Position numbers and translations under genes: made by a program
Source: Christensenella sp. UBA3700
GTDB taxonomy: Bacteria; Bacillota; Clostridia; Christensenellales; UBA3700
Length of the DNA stretch: 5,806 nucleotides
Direction of reading: 5' to 3'
Assembly (NCBI GenBank): GCA_002372775.1
Contig: DFIJ01000122.1
Location: forward strand, 1-5,806
The notes under the pieces: generated by a model
What the model saw: only the letters and a program-made list of their open reading frames with translations
What the model was told of the DNA's origin: nothing
The model's database searches: none
In this document: positions 1 through 5,193 of the stretch, one piece after another
How positions within the stretch are numbered: position 1 is the stretch's first letter
Layout: each line of letters opens with the position of its first letter

Positions 1-1832
1 GCGTTTACACATAATGCAAAGGATGTTGTCTTTTCATAGTTTTCTGGAGAATAACTTGGAATGATTAAATACTTCTCGCCACTTGCTAGGGAAGTCTTGT
101 TTGCGTTATAGCAAGCGTTACCATTAGCATCTGTATAATATTTTGGAGTGCATAATTGTAACCAGAAGTTTGCATTCTTTGTTAATAGTGGAAGTAGAAT
201 CTCACTTACTAAATCCTTATCTCCATCAGATGTAGTAATTGTCTTATTGCCATAGCATTCATAGTATTCATAAATAGGTTGAATCATCCAAGAAGCGCCG
301 GCATTCCAATATTCAAATGGGTATTCTGAATAATATTCAGCATTTAAAGCTCTATCGCCATCTGTGTTTACTGGGGCTTGAATAGCATTTGTCATACCAT
401 AGTGCTTTGTAGCATTAGTTTCCCAGTCTTCCATTTGCTTATATACAAAGTTAATGTAACCATCGCCAAATGTAGATAGATTTGCTGTATTCATTCCTGA
501 TGCTTGTAAATTTACGTTAGCATCCATTGTGTATATATATCTCCAAGCTGCTGACCAAGAACCTGTCCATAGTCCGCATAATCTACTCATTGTATAACCA
601 GCGCAACAGATCATAGCATATCTACCTTGGTTATAAACTCTCTCTAGAGTAGCTGCAGATAGTGTGTCTGAGTTTCTTTGCTCGTCTAATAAATCTTCAT
701 TAGATAAAAATCTACTTGCATTATCGCTTGGTCCAAATGATACTCCTGCAGATTTAAATAATTCAGAATGGATCTTCTTAGATGGGGCCAATGCTTTTGA
801 ATATGAGAATCCATTATCATTATATTTATTTACTACTGTTTCACAGTTTTCTTTTAATGTATTTACTAGGGTAAAATCTTCTTGGGCAGCAAAGCTATTA
901 AATGCGCACATAGATTCTGTTCTTTCTACTGTAGAAATTAAATAAACATTGTTTGCATTTGTAATCTTAATAGAACAATCTTTGCCTTTGTTATAACTAT
1001 CGGTAGGATTTTCTTCAATAGCTTCTTTTGTTCCGCCATCAATAACAACATATGTTATACCAACATAGCCGCCATTCTTTAGATTGCTATTTTCGTAATT
1101 AGGGTATTTGCCAATAAATGCAAGATAAGAAGCATCTGAAGATACTTGCTCTTTATATAGCATATCTGTTTCATTTGGATTATCATTTCTACCAAATTGA
1201 GCTTGATTCTTTAAATCATCTAAAGAGATAGTCATGTTAATCTTAGAGCCTTTTGAAGACTTTGAGATTTTTGTAATTGTTACATTATCTACTCTTGATG
1301 TAAATGTAGATCTATTCCACTCTCCATTTGCATCAGTATATGTAACACCAACTTCTCCGCTATAGTAATCTGTCCATCTAGAATACTTGCTTGTTTCTAA
1401 ATCCGCTTGGGTTAATCTTAAGAAATGACCTGGGTGATATTTATAACTATAATCCCAAGTTGTTGAAGAAGGCTCATAAATATCTTTATTTATAATGCTT
1501 TGTCTAACTGTCTCTAATTCAAAAGTAGAGTCACTAATATCATCTCTACCTCTTTCTGTAGGCATTATTAAATCTATGTTTTGATAGATAATAACATCAT
1601 CATATGGATCACCTGATGTTATAAAACCAGTCTTACCATTTCCGCCAACCATACCTTCTTGCCATTCAACTGCACCGTATGATGACGGAATGTTTAAATA
1701 AGTCTCTGCATAAACTTTCATAGAATCATTAACTGGAGTGTCGTCATCTTTTTTACAAGCAGTGAATGAAGCTAAAAAAGCACATAATAAAGAAATTACA
1801 ATAATTGCAAAAATAATCTTGTTCTTTTTCAT
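1..1832 (-). CDS. GH95-like glycoside hydrolase lipoprotein (alpha-L-fucosidase family), C-terminus cut by the window edge
   Basis: An open frame of 610 codons reads leftward off the window. It starts at ATG 1832-1830, with a GAGGG ribosome site at 1842-1846. Residues 1-26 form a lipoprotein signal peptide: basic MKKNK, a hydrophobic stretch, then FTAC with the lipidated Cys at 26 and a charged KKDDD linker. The enzyme is therefore probably anchored outside the cell. The N-terminal domain shows GGNGKTGF (63-70) and YQNIDLIMPT (83-92), which match the GH95 N-terminal beta domain. The (alpha/alpha)6 region has GLWTGSW (420-426), NVNLQ (439-443) and PSYSPEN with Glu597. By family knowledge, the two Asn of N-x-N position the nucleophilic water and the Glu of SPE is the general acid. 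The Asp that activates the water would lie beyond the window. GH95 enzymes remove alpha-1,2-fucose (some alpha-L-galactose) from glycans by inversion. The usual tract after N-x-N (MNYWPAE) is replaced by ASGMN, so this is a divergent subgroup and its substrate is uncertain. Confidence 0.8.
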   Translation of the reverse strand, partial: MKKNKIIFAIIVISLLCAFLASFTACKKDDDTPVNDSMKVYAETYLNIPSSYGAVEWQEGMVGGNGKTGFITSGDPYDDVIIYQNIDLIMPTERGRDDISDSTFELETVRQSIINKDIYEPSSTTWDYSYKYHPGHFLRLTQADLETSKYSRWTDYYSGEVGVTYTDANGEWNRSTFTSRVDNVTITKISKSSKGSKINMTISLDDLKNQAQFGRNDNPNETDMLYKEQVSSDASYLAFIGKYPNYENSNLKNGGYVGITYVVIDGGTKEAIEENPTDSYNKGKDCSIKITNANNVYLISTVERTESMCAFNSFAAQEDFTLVNTLKENCETVVNKYNDNGFSYSKALAPSKKIHSELFKSAGVSFGPSDNASRFLSNEDLLDEQRNSDTLSAATLERVYNQGRYAMICCAGYTMSRLCGLWTGSWSAAWRYIYTMDANVNLQASGMNTANLSTFGDGYINFVYKQMEDWETNATKHYGMTNAIQAPVNTDGDRALNAEYYSEYPFEYWNAGASWMIQPIYEYYECYGNKTITTSDGDKDLVSEILLPLLTKNANFWLQLCTPKYYTDANGNACYNANKTSLASGEKYLIIPSYSPENYEKTTSFALCVN

Positions 1833-1854
1833 AAAGCATAACCCTCGTGCGCAT

Positions 1855-1883
1855 ATTATAACATAATAAATATATATAACGCT
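1855..1883 (-). promoter_or_regulatory. Probable promoter of the GH95-like gene, extended -10
   Basis: Read on the minus strand, positions 1863 to 1855 give TGTTATAAT, a perfect TATAAT with the TG extension one base upstream. The -35 position (about 1878-1883, AGCGTT) is poor, which is normal for extended -10 promoters. The predicted start near 1848 leaves a leader of about 16 nt containing the GAGGG site. Confidence 0.6.
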
Positions 1884-1891
1884 ATATAGGA

Positions 1892-1907
1892 AATATACTT
1901 GTATATT
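1892..1907. promoter_or_regulatory. 16-bp palindrome, candidate regulator site upstream of the GH95-like promoter
   Basis: AATATAC (1892-1898) and GTATATT (1901-1907) are perfect inverted copies separated by TT. The centre lies about 52 bp upstream of the predicted start of the GH95-like transcript, just outside its -35 position. That is a common place for an activator. In such AT-rich DNA a chance palindrome is possible. Confidence 0.35.
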
Positions 1908-1929
1908 CACATTTCGGATATTGTGTGAA
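1906..1929. promoter_or_regulatory. Everted repeat TTCACA-N12-TGTGAA in the divergent intergenic region
   Basis: TTCACA (1906-1911) and TGTGAA (1924-1929) are perfect 6-bp inverted copies with a 12-bp spacer. They overlap the neighbouring palindrome by two bases and lie upstream of both divergent promoters. The arms are oriented outward, the opposite of Rex or CRP sites, so no known regulator is assigned. Confidence 0.25.
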
Positions 1930-1959
1930 AACGGCTGGCTTTTTAACATGCAACTGGAG

Positions 1960-1988
1960 TTGACAAGCTACATACCTCGTGATATGAT
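1960..1988 (+). promoter_or_regulatory. Strong sigma-A promoter of the padR operon
   Basis: TTGACA (1960-1965) and TATGAT (1983-1988) are separated by exactly 17 bp. The start should fall near 1995, giving a leader of only about 18 nt before ATG 2013. The -35 is a full consensus match, so the promoter should be strong unless repressed. Confidence 0.85.
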
Positions 1989-2012
1989 GTATTACGAAAT
2001 GAGAGGTATGTA
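1969..2012. promoter_or_regulatory. 10-bp inverted repeat over promoter and ribosome site, candidate PadR operator
   Basis: TACATACCTC (1969-1978) and GAGGTATGTA (2003-2012) are perfect inverted copies with a 24-bp spacer, arm centres 34 bp apart (about three helical turns). The left arm sits in the -35/-10 spacer and the right arm covers the Shine-Dalgarno site up to the padR start codon. Because transcription should begin near 1995, the left arm is not in the mRNA, so the repeat acts as DNA rather than as an RNA hairpin. A weaker nested pair, TCGTGAT (1977-1983) and ATTACGA (1991-1997), has one mismatch and brackets the -10. PadR-family repressors commonly control their own promoter, so autoregulation is the simplest reading. 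Confidence 0.55.
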
Positions 2013-2327
2013 ATGGATGCACAATTAAGAAGAGGAGTATTAGATGTATGTGTACTGGTTGCCATAAAGAATAAGGATTCTTATGGTTATAAGATTATTA
2101 AGGATTTAAAGCCAGTAGTAGAGTTATCTGAATCTACTCTATACACGATTTTAAAAAGACTAGAAGAAGGCAAAATGCTTATTGTGCGCTCGGTAGAATT
2201 TGAAGGTAGATTAAGAAAGTATTACCACATCACACAAAGAGGTCTTAAAAGAATTGAGGACTTTAAAGATGAGTGGGAAGAGTTAATGAGAGTTTATTCA
2301 TTTATAGTAGAGGAAAGTGACCTATGA
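2013..2327 (+). CDS. PadR-family transcriptional regulator (short type)
   Basis: This 104-residue protein has the size and layout of short PadR-like regulators, which are dimeric winged-helix DNA-binding proteins, mostly repressors. The first helices carry the family's YGY (24-26). The likely recognition helix is ESTLYTILKRLEE (40-52), close to the common G/STLYxxLxRLE pattern. The wing is about 57-74 and ends in RKYYHIT. A C-terminal helix (80-99) would make the dimer contact. There is no separate ligand domain. The start is supported by GAGAGG (2001-2006) six bases upstream. It leads an operon with the next two genes, overlapping the second by 4 nt (ATGA). In Firmicutes a PadR gene directly ahead of DUF1700 and DUF4097 genes is a recurrent arrangement, and this PadR probably represses the operon through the inverted repeat at its promoter. 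The signal that relieves repression cannot be told from the sequence. Confidence 0.93.
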   Translation: MDAQLRRGVLDVCVLVAIKNKDSYGYKIIKDLKPVVELSESTLYTILKRLEEGKMLIVRSVEFEGRLRKYYHITQRGLKRIEDFKDEWEELMRVYSFIVEESDL

Positions 2328-2920
2328 GAAAAGAAGAGTTTTTAAGGGAATTAAAAAGACATTTAGCTGGACTTCCTAAAGACGATATCAACAATCGAAT
2401 TGAGTTTTACTCTGAAATGATTGAAGATCGTATGGATGAAGGGTTAACTGAAGAAGAGGCTGTTAATGAGCTTGGAAGTGTTGAATCAATAGTTAATAGC
2501 ATTGCTAAAGATACTCCATTTGTAAAGCTTATTAAGGAAAAGGTAACTCCAAAAAGAGAAATCAAAGGATGGGAAATATTATTACTTGTATTGGGTTTTC
2601 CATTATGGTTGCCTCTAGTAATAACAGGAATAGTACTAGCTTTTGTTGCATATCTAATGATTTGGGTAGCAGATTTTGTATCATTAACAATTGAGTTTGC
2701 TTTTTGCGCTACATCAGCTGCAGGTTTTGTTGCCTATGCCGCTTATGCAATAAATGGTGTGAATAATTTGGTGCCACTTGGTGCAGCTTTGATGTCACTT
2801 GGTGGAGCTCTAATGTTCTATTGGGTTTGTGTTGTTATGACAAAAGGAACATTAAAGATATCTGGTAGAATCTTAACAAAGATTAAAGCAGCGTTTATTA
2901 GAAAAGGAAGTAATAGATAA
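2324..2920 (+). CDS. DUF1700/HAAS-domain membrane protein
   Basis: This 198-residue protein begins with a charged helical domain (about 1-62). MRKEEFLRELKRHLAGLP is followed by EFYSEMIEDRMDEGLTEEEA and ELGS, the signature of DUF1700/HAAS domains. A short basic linker (71-82) leads to hydrophobic membrane segments at about 84-116 (probably two passes), 121-143 and 149-172, then a basic tail (173-198). The HAAS domain is thought to sit on the cytoplasmic side, next to PadR-type regulators and membrane effectors; its biochemical role is not established. The ATG overlaps the padR stop (ATGA) and has AGGAAAG six bases upstream, so translation is coupled. The next gene starts on the last base of this gene's TAA. 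Family assignment is secure, function is not. Confidence 0.87.
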   Translation: MRKEEFLRELKRHLAGLPKDDINNRIEFYSEMIEDRMDEGLTEEEAVNELGSVESIVNSIAKDTPFVKLIKEKVTPKREIKGWEILLLVLGFPLWLPLVITGIVLAFVAYLMIWVADFVSLTIEFAFCATSAAGFVAYAAYAINGVNNLVPLGAALMSLGGALMFYWVCVVMTKGTLKISGRILTKIKAAFIRKGSNR

Positions 2921-3864
2921 TGAGAAAGGGTTTAGTATTTTCAATTATAGTAGGGGTTTTATTAATAGCTGTAGGCGGTGCAATTCTTGGAATAGGACTT
3001 GCTAATAGACAGCCTGAGGAAGTAACAACAAAAACGGTTGCCTTTGAGGATAATTTCTCAAAAATCAATGTAGATATAGATACAGCTAATTTAACATTTG
3101 TCGTTTCTGATGGAGAAACAAAAGCAGTAGTTGAGCAGACAGAAGACAGACAATGCGAAGTATCTGTAAAAGATGGTGAATTAGTAATTACACAAATAGA
3201 TAATCGTGAGTGGTATGAAAAGATATTTAGTTTTGAATCTGAAGAATTAAATATTACTGTTTATATTCCATCAAAGATTTATGGAACTTTTGTAGCAAAG
3301 GCATCAACAGGAAGTATTAGCGTTCCATCAGGCTATACTTTTGAGAGTGTAAATATTGAAGTAAGCACAGGTAGTGTTTCATTTAGTTCGGTAGTAACTA
3401 ATTCATTAAAGGCTGAAGCTTCAACAGGTCAAATTGAAATTAAAAATACCCAAGCAAAATATATGAATCTTAAAGCATCAACAGGAGAAGTTGATATAAA
3501 CAATGTATCAGTAATGGGTGACGTTTTAGTTTCTGTATCAACAGGAAGTATAGATATAACTGATTTAAATGCAGTTAATTTAAAAGCTACAGCATCTACA
3601 GGTAACGTTAAAGTTAAAAAGACATTAATAACAAGTAAGATGACAATTGAAACATCTACAGGAAATGTCGTTCTTGATGATTCAGATGCTAAAGATATCT
3701 ATATTGAAACATCAACAGGAGATGTAAGAGGAACTATAAAAACAGCAAAGCAATTTAATGCTCACTCAGATACAGGATCTGTTAAAGTTCCGCTATCATT
3801 AGGCGATGGTGTGTGCAAAATTACAACAGATACTGGAGATATTAATATTAGTATCAAAGATTAA
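2920..3864 (+). CDS. DUF4097-type membrane-anchored beta-solenoid protein (putative adhesin family)
   Basis: This 314-residue protein has one N-terminal membrane segment (about 5-28) with no lipobox, so it is probably anchored with the rest outside the cell. Residues 40-125 are beta-rich. From 129 onward there are ten S/D-T-G motifs, at 129, 149, 168, 187, 207, 226, 246, 265, 284 and 304, spaced 19 or 20 residues. Each lies in a strand-turn-strand unit, as in the DUF4097 family, usually labelled putative adhesin and predicted to form a parallel beta-solenoid. Two cysteines are visible (79, 299). The start overlaps the previous stop (TAATG), with GGAAG at 2906-2910. Being the last gene of the PadR-HAAS operon, it is the likely extracellular output or sensor of the module. 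Ligand and role are unknown; adhesion is only a family label. The terminator follows 22 bp after the stop. Confidence 0.87.
   Translation: MRKGLVFSIIVGVLLIAVGGAILGIGLANRQPEEVTTKTVAFEDNFSKINVDIDTANLTFVVSDGETKAVVEQTEDRQCEVSVKDGELVITQIDNREWYEKIFSFESEELNITVYIPSKIYGTFVAKASTGSISVPSGYTFESVNIEVSTGSVSFSSVVTNSLKAEASTGQIEIKNTQAKYMNLKASTGEVDINNVSVMGDVLVSVSTGSIDITDLNAVNLKATASTGNVKVKKTLITSKMTIETSTGNVVLDDSDAKDIYIETSTGDVRGTIKTAKQFNAHSDTGSVKVPLSLGDGVCKITTDTGDINISIKD
3304..3837 (+). repeat. Ten 57-60 bp coding repeats encoding S/D-T-G solenoid rungs
   Basis: The motif codons recur every 57 or 60 bp, often as (G)CATC(A/T)ACAGG at the DNA level. The outer bases drift while the T-G pair stays fixed. The first eight units carry STG and the last two DTG. 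Conservation is mainly at protein level, so this is an old, diverged internal duplication and not a recent tandem expansion. Confidence 0.75.
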
Positions 3865-3886
3865 TTTGAGAATCAGGATATAAAGC

Positions 3887-3924
3887 AAGGCTTCTGCTAT
3901 ATAGTAGAAGTCTTATTCTTTTTT
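3887..3924 (+). terminator. Intrinsic terminator of the padR operon, overlapping the convergent gene
   Basis: The left arm 3887-3898 (AAGGCTTCTGCT) pairs with 3903-3914 (AGTAGAAGTCTT) as a 12-bp stem with two G-U pairs and an ATAT loop. It is followed by ATTCTTTTTT. The strong T-run is on the plus side only; in the minus direction the hairpin is followed by a weak GCTTTAT, so it may terminate the convergent gene less efficiently. Confidence 0.8.
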
Positions 3925-4280
3925 CGATTATAAGTAATAAGGTCAATCACAAATCCACTTAAGAATGAAATGAATACAGCGATTATATAAATTAGCCAGC
4001 CATCATTAGTAGAGCAAGGATCGTTATTGTTTAACAAAATTCCTAAAGCTTCGCCGAAAAGAAAACCAAATAGTTGGCCTAACGCTGTTCCTGCCAAAAT
4101 TAATAATGAAGTGTATTTAAAATCACATAAAGAGAATATAGCAGAGGCTATCATACAAACTAGCCATGGAAAATTATTTACCCATCCAACGATATACTCA
4201 TCTTTAAATAAAAGAAGTATAAAGTGAAGAATTAAATGAACTGTTACTATTATTATTGTTTTTGCAATTCTTATCAGCAT
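3897..4280 (-). CDS. Small four-helix membrane protein of unknown function
   Basis: I do not recognise this 127-residue protein. It has four clear hydrophobic segments (about 6-25, 33-51, 57-80 and 94-116). The second loop is short, the third is polar (NNNDPCSTNDG, 84-94), and the tail is basic (YNRKKNKTSTI). The third helix is glycine-rich (GTALGQLFGFLFGEALG), suggesting close helix packing. It starts at ATG 4280-4278 with a weak ribosome site (AGATAGG, close to the start) and has its own extended -10 promoter upstream. It converges on the padR operon, and its stop at 3899-3897 and last codons lie inside that operon's terminator. The membrane pattern and the promoter support this strand over the 66-codon overlapping plus frame. 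A transporter fragment or a small integral membrane protein are both possible. Confidence 0.7.
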   Translation of the reverse strand: MLIRIAKTIIIVTVHLILHFILLLFKDEYIVGWVNNFPWLVCMIASAIFSLCDFKYTSLLILAGTALGQLFGFLFGEALGILLNNNDPCSTNDGWLIYIIAVFISFLSGFVIDLITYNRKKNKTSTI

Positions 4281-4312
4281 AGCCTATCTTTAAGTATTTT
4301 TTAGTTTCTTTA

Positions 4313-4321
4313 ATTATAACA
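4313..4321 (-). promoter_or_regulatory. Extended -10 promoter of the four-helix membrane protein gene
   Basis: On the minus strand, 4321 to 4313 read TGTTATAAT, a consensus -10 with the TG extension, identical to that of the GH95-like gene. The start should lie near 4306, about 25 nt before the ATG. No good -35 is seen; the -35 position falls inside the inverted repeat at 4327-4343. Confidence 0.55.
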
Positions 4322-4326
4322 TATAC

Positions 4327-4343
4327 GCATAAACTCGTTATGC
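4327..4343. promoter_or_regulatory. Inverted repeat GCATAA-N5-TTATGC at the -35 position, candidate operator
   Basis: GCATAA (4327-4332) and TTATGC (4338-4343) are perfect inverted copies around a 5-bp centre. They cover the spacer and -35 position of the minus promoter ending at 4313. A protein bound here would be expected to affect that promoter. No regulator is assigned. Confidence 0.4.
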
Positions 4344-4377
4344 TAGATTTGGATTGGGACTATTTTAAAGAAAATGA

Positions 4378-4423
4378 GCCAAAATGGCCATATACTCTCC
4401 TAATTATGCCCCAAAAATGGGCC
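4378..4423. promoter_or_regulatory. Pair of similar short inverted repeats upstream of the hypB promoter
   Basis: GCCAAAATGGC (4378-4388) and CCCAAAAATGGG (4410-4421, within GCCCCAAAAATGGGCC) are both dyads with an A-rich centre and CC/GG-type arms, in DNA that is otherwise very poor in G and C. Their centres are about 32 bp apart, close to three helical turns. The second ends five bases upstream of the hypB -35. They could be paired operator sites. There is no T-run after either, so they are not terminators. Confidence 0.45.
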
Positions 4424-4427
4424 AAAG

Positions 4428-4456
4428 TTGTTTATATAGTAATATAGGTATATAAT
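4428..4456 (+). promoter_or_regulatory. Promoter of hypB
   Basis: TTGTTT (4428-4433) and a perfect TATAAT (4451-4456) are separated by 17 bp. The predicted start near 4463 gives a leader of about 33 nt with GAGGGG (4481-4486) ahead of ATG 4496. Inverted repeats lie just upstream and across the -10. Confidence 0.75.
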
Positions 4457-4464
4457 TAATATAC
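4448..4464. promoter_or_regulatory. Inverted repeat GTATAT-N5-ATATAC overlapping the hypB -10
   Basis: GTATAT (4448-4453) and ATATAC (4459-4464) are perfect inverted arms that straddle the -10 and the predicted start, a position suited to a repressor. The whole segment is A/T-rich and part of the symmetry comes from the -10 itself, so chance is a real alternative. Confidence 0.25.
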
Positions 4465-4495
4465 TAATAGGATTTAAGATGAGGGGTAGTTTGTA

Positions 4496-5170
4496 ATGGA
4501 TAAAATCCGTATTATTGAAGTTAAGCAAAGTGTCTTTGAAGATAACAATAAAGACGCAGAAAATCTTAGACAAGAATTAAAAAATAAGGGAACATTCCTT
4601 TTAAATTTAATGTCATCTCCAGGTTCTGGAAAGACAACAACTTTAACAAAAACAATCAATGCATTAAAAGATGAAATGACTATCGCAGTAATGGAAGCCG
4701 ATATTGATGGCGAATGCGATGCTCATACAATTAAAGACACAACTGGTGTCAAGGTTATTCAATTGCACACTGGTGGTATGTGCCACTTGGATGCTGAAAT
4801 GACAAGACAAGGTGTGAATGAACTTGGTGTTGATGGTGTTGATTTTGCAATACTTGAAAACATTGGTAATCTAGTATGCCCAGCTGAGTTCGATACTGGT
4901 TCTAGCAAGAATGCTATGATCCTATCTGTTCCAGAAGGTGATGATAAACCACTTAAGTATCCACTTATGTTTACAATATGCCATGCAGTTGTAATTAACA
5001 AGATTGATACATTATCCGTATTTGATTTCGATATAGAAAAAGCAAAAGAGAGAATTTTAAAATTAAATCCTAATGCAGAGATATTCCCAATTAGCGCGAA
5101 AACTGGTGAAGGAATTGATGCCTGGGTTGATTGGTGTCGCCGCCAAGTTAAAGAATGGCAAAGTAAATAG
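4496..5170 (+). CDS. hypB: HypB, nickel-handling GTPase for metalloenzyme maturation
   Basis: This 224-residue protein is a cytoplasmic SIMIBI-class GTPase. HypB couples GTP hydrolysis to nickel delivery, with HypA, into the NiFe site of hydrogenase; in some bacteria it also serves urease. Visible motifs are the P-loop SSPGSGKTT (40-48), the acidic MEADIDGE (66-73), TGGMCHLDA (92-100), ENIGNLVCP (121-129), the guanine-specificity motif NKID (168-171) and SAKTGEG (200-206). Cys96, His97 and Cys128 match the metal ligands at the dimer interface of known HypB proteins, so metal binding should be intact. There is no histidine-rich N-terminal nickel store. Length is normal for the short form. GAGGGG lies nine bases before the ATG. 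No hypA or other hyp gene is in the window; the next gene follows after 23 bp on the same strand and is probably co-transcribed. The family is certain, the client enzyme unknown. Confidence 0.95.
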   Translation: MDKIRIIEVKQSVFEDNNKDAENLRQELKNKGTFLLNLMSSPGSGKTTTLTKTINALKDEMTIAVMEADIDGECDAHTIKDTTGVKVIQLHTGGMCHLDAEMTRQGVNELGVDGVDFAILENIGNLVCPAEFDTGSSKNAMILSVPEGDDKPLKYPLMFTICHAVVINKIDTLSVFDFDIEKAKERILKLNPNAEIFPISAKTGEGIDAWVDWCRRQVKEWQSK

Positions 5171-5193
5171 ATTATATGATAAGGAGGAACCCC

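Noticed and set aside
664..945. Plus-strand 93-codon open frame
   Set aside because: It lies wholly inside the minus-strand GH95-like gene, which shows clear family motifs across this stretch; no ribosome site or family signal supports the plus frame.
1926..1939. CcpA cre-like site (TGAAAACG half)
   Set aside because: Only the left half fits the cre consensus; the right half fails at three conserved positions.
3304..3837. Possible CRISPR or recent tandem array, from the regular 57-60 bp period
   Set aside because: The repeats are in frame, diverged at DNA level and explained by protein solenoid rungs.
4027..4227. Plus-strand 66-codon open frame
   Set aside because: Antisense to the four-helix membrane protein, whose hydrophobic pattern, promoter and longer length are more convincing.
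4378..4423. Rho-independent terminator of an upstream transcript
   Set aside because: Stems are only four base pairs and no T-run follows; no plus-strand gene ends just upstream.
4281..4495. Riboswitch ahead of hypB
   Set aside because: The predicted leader is only about 33 nt, too short for an aptamer, and the dyads lie upstream of the transcription start.
4474..5001. Two minus-strand open frames (4474-4659 and 4759-5001)
   Set aside because: Both are antisense to hypB, whose motifs are intact across the region.
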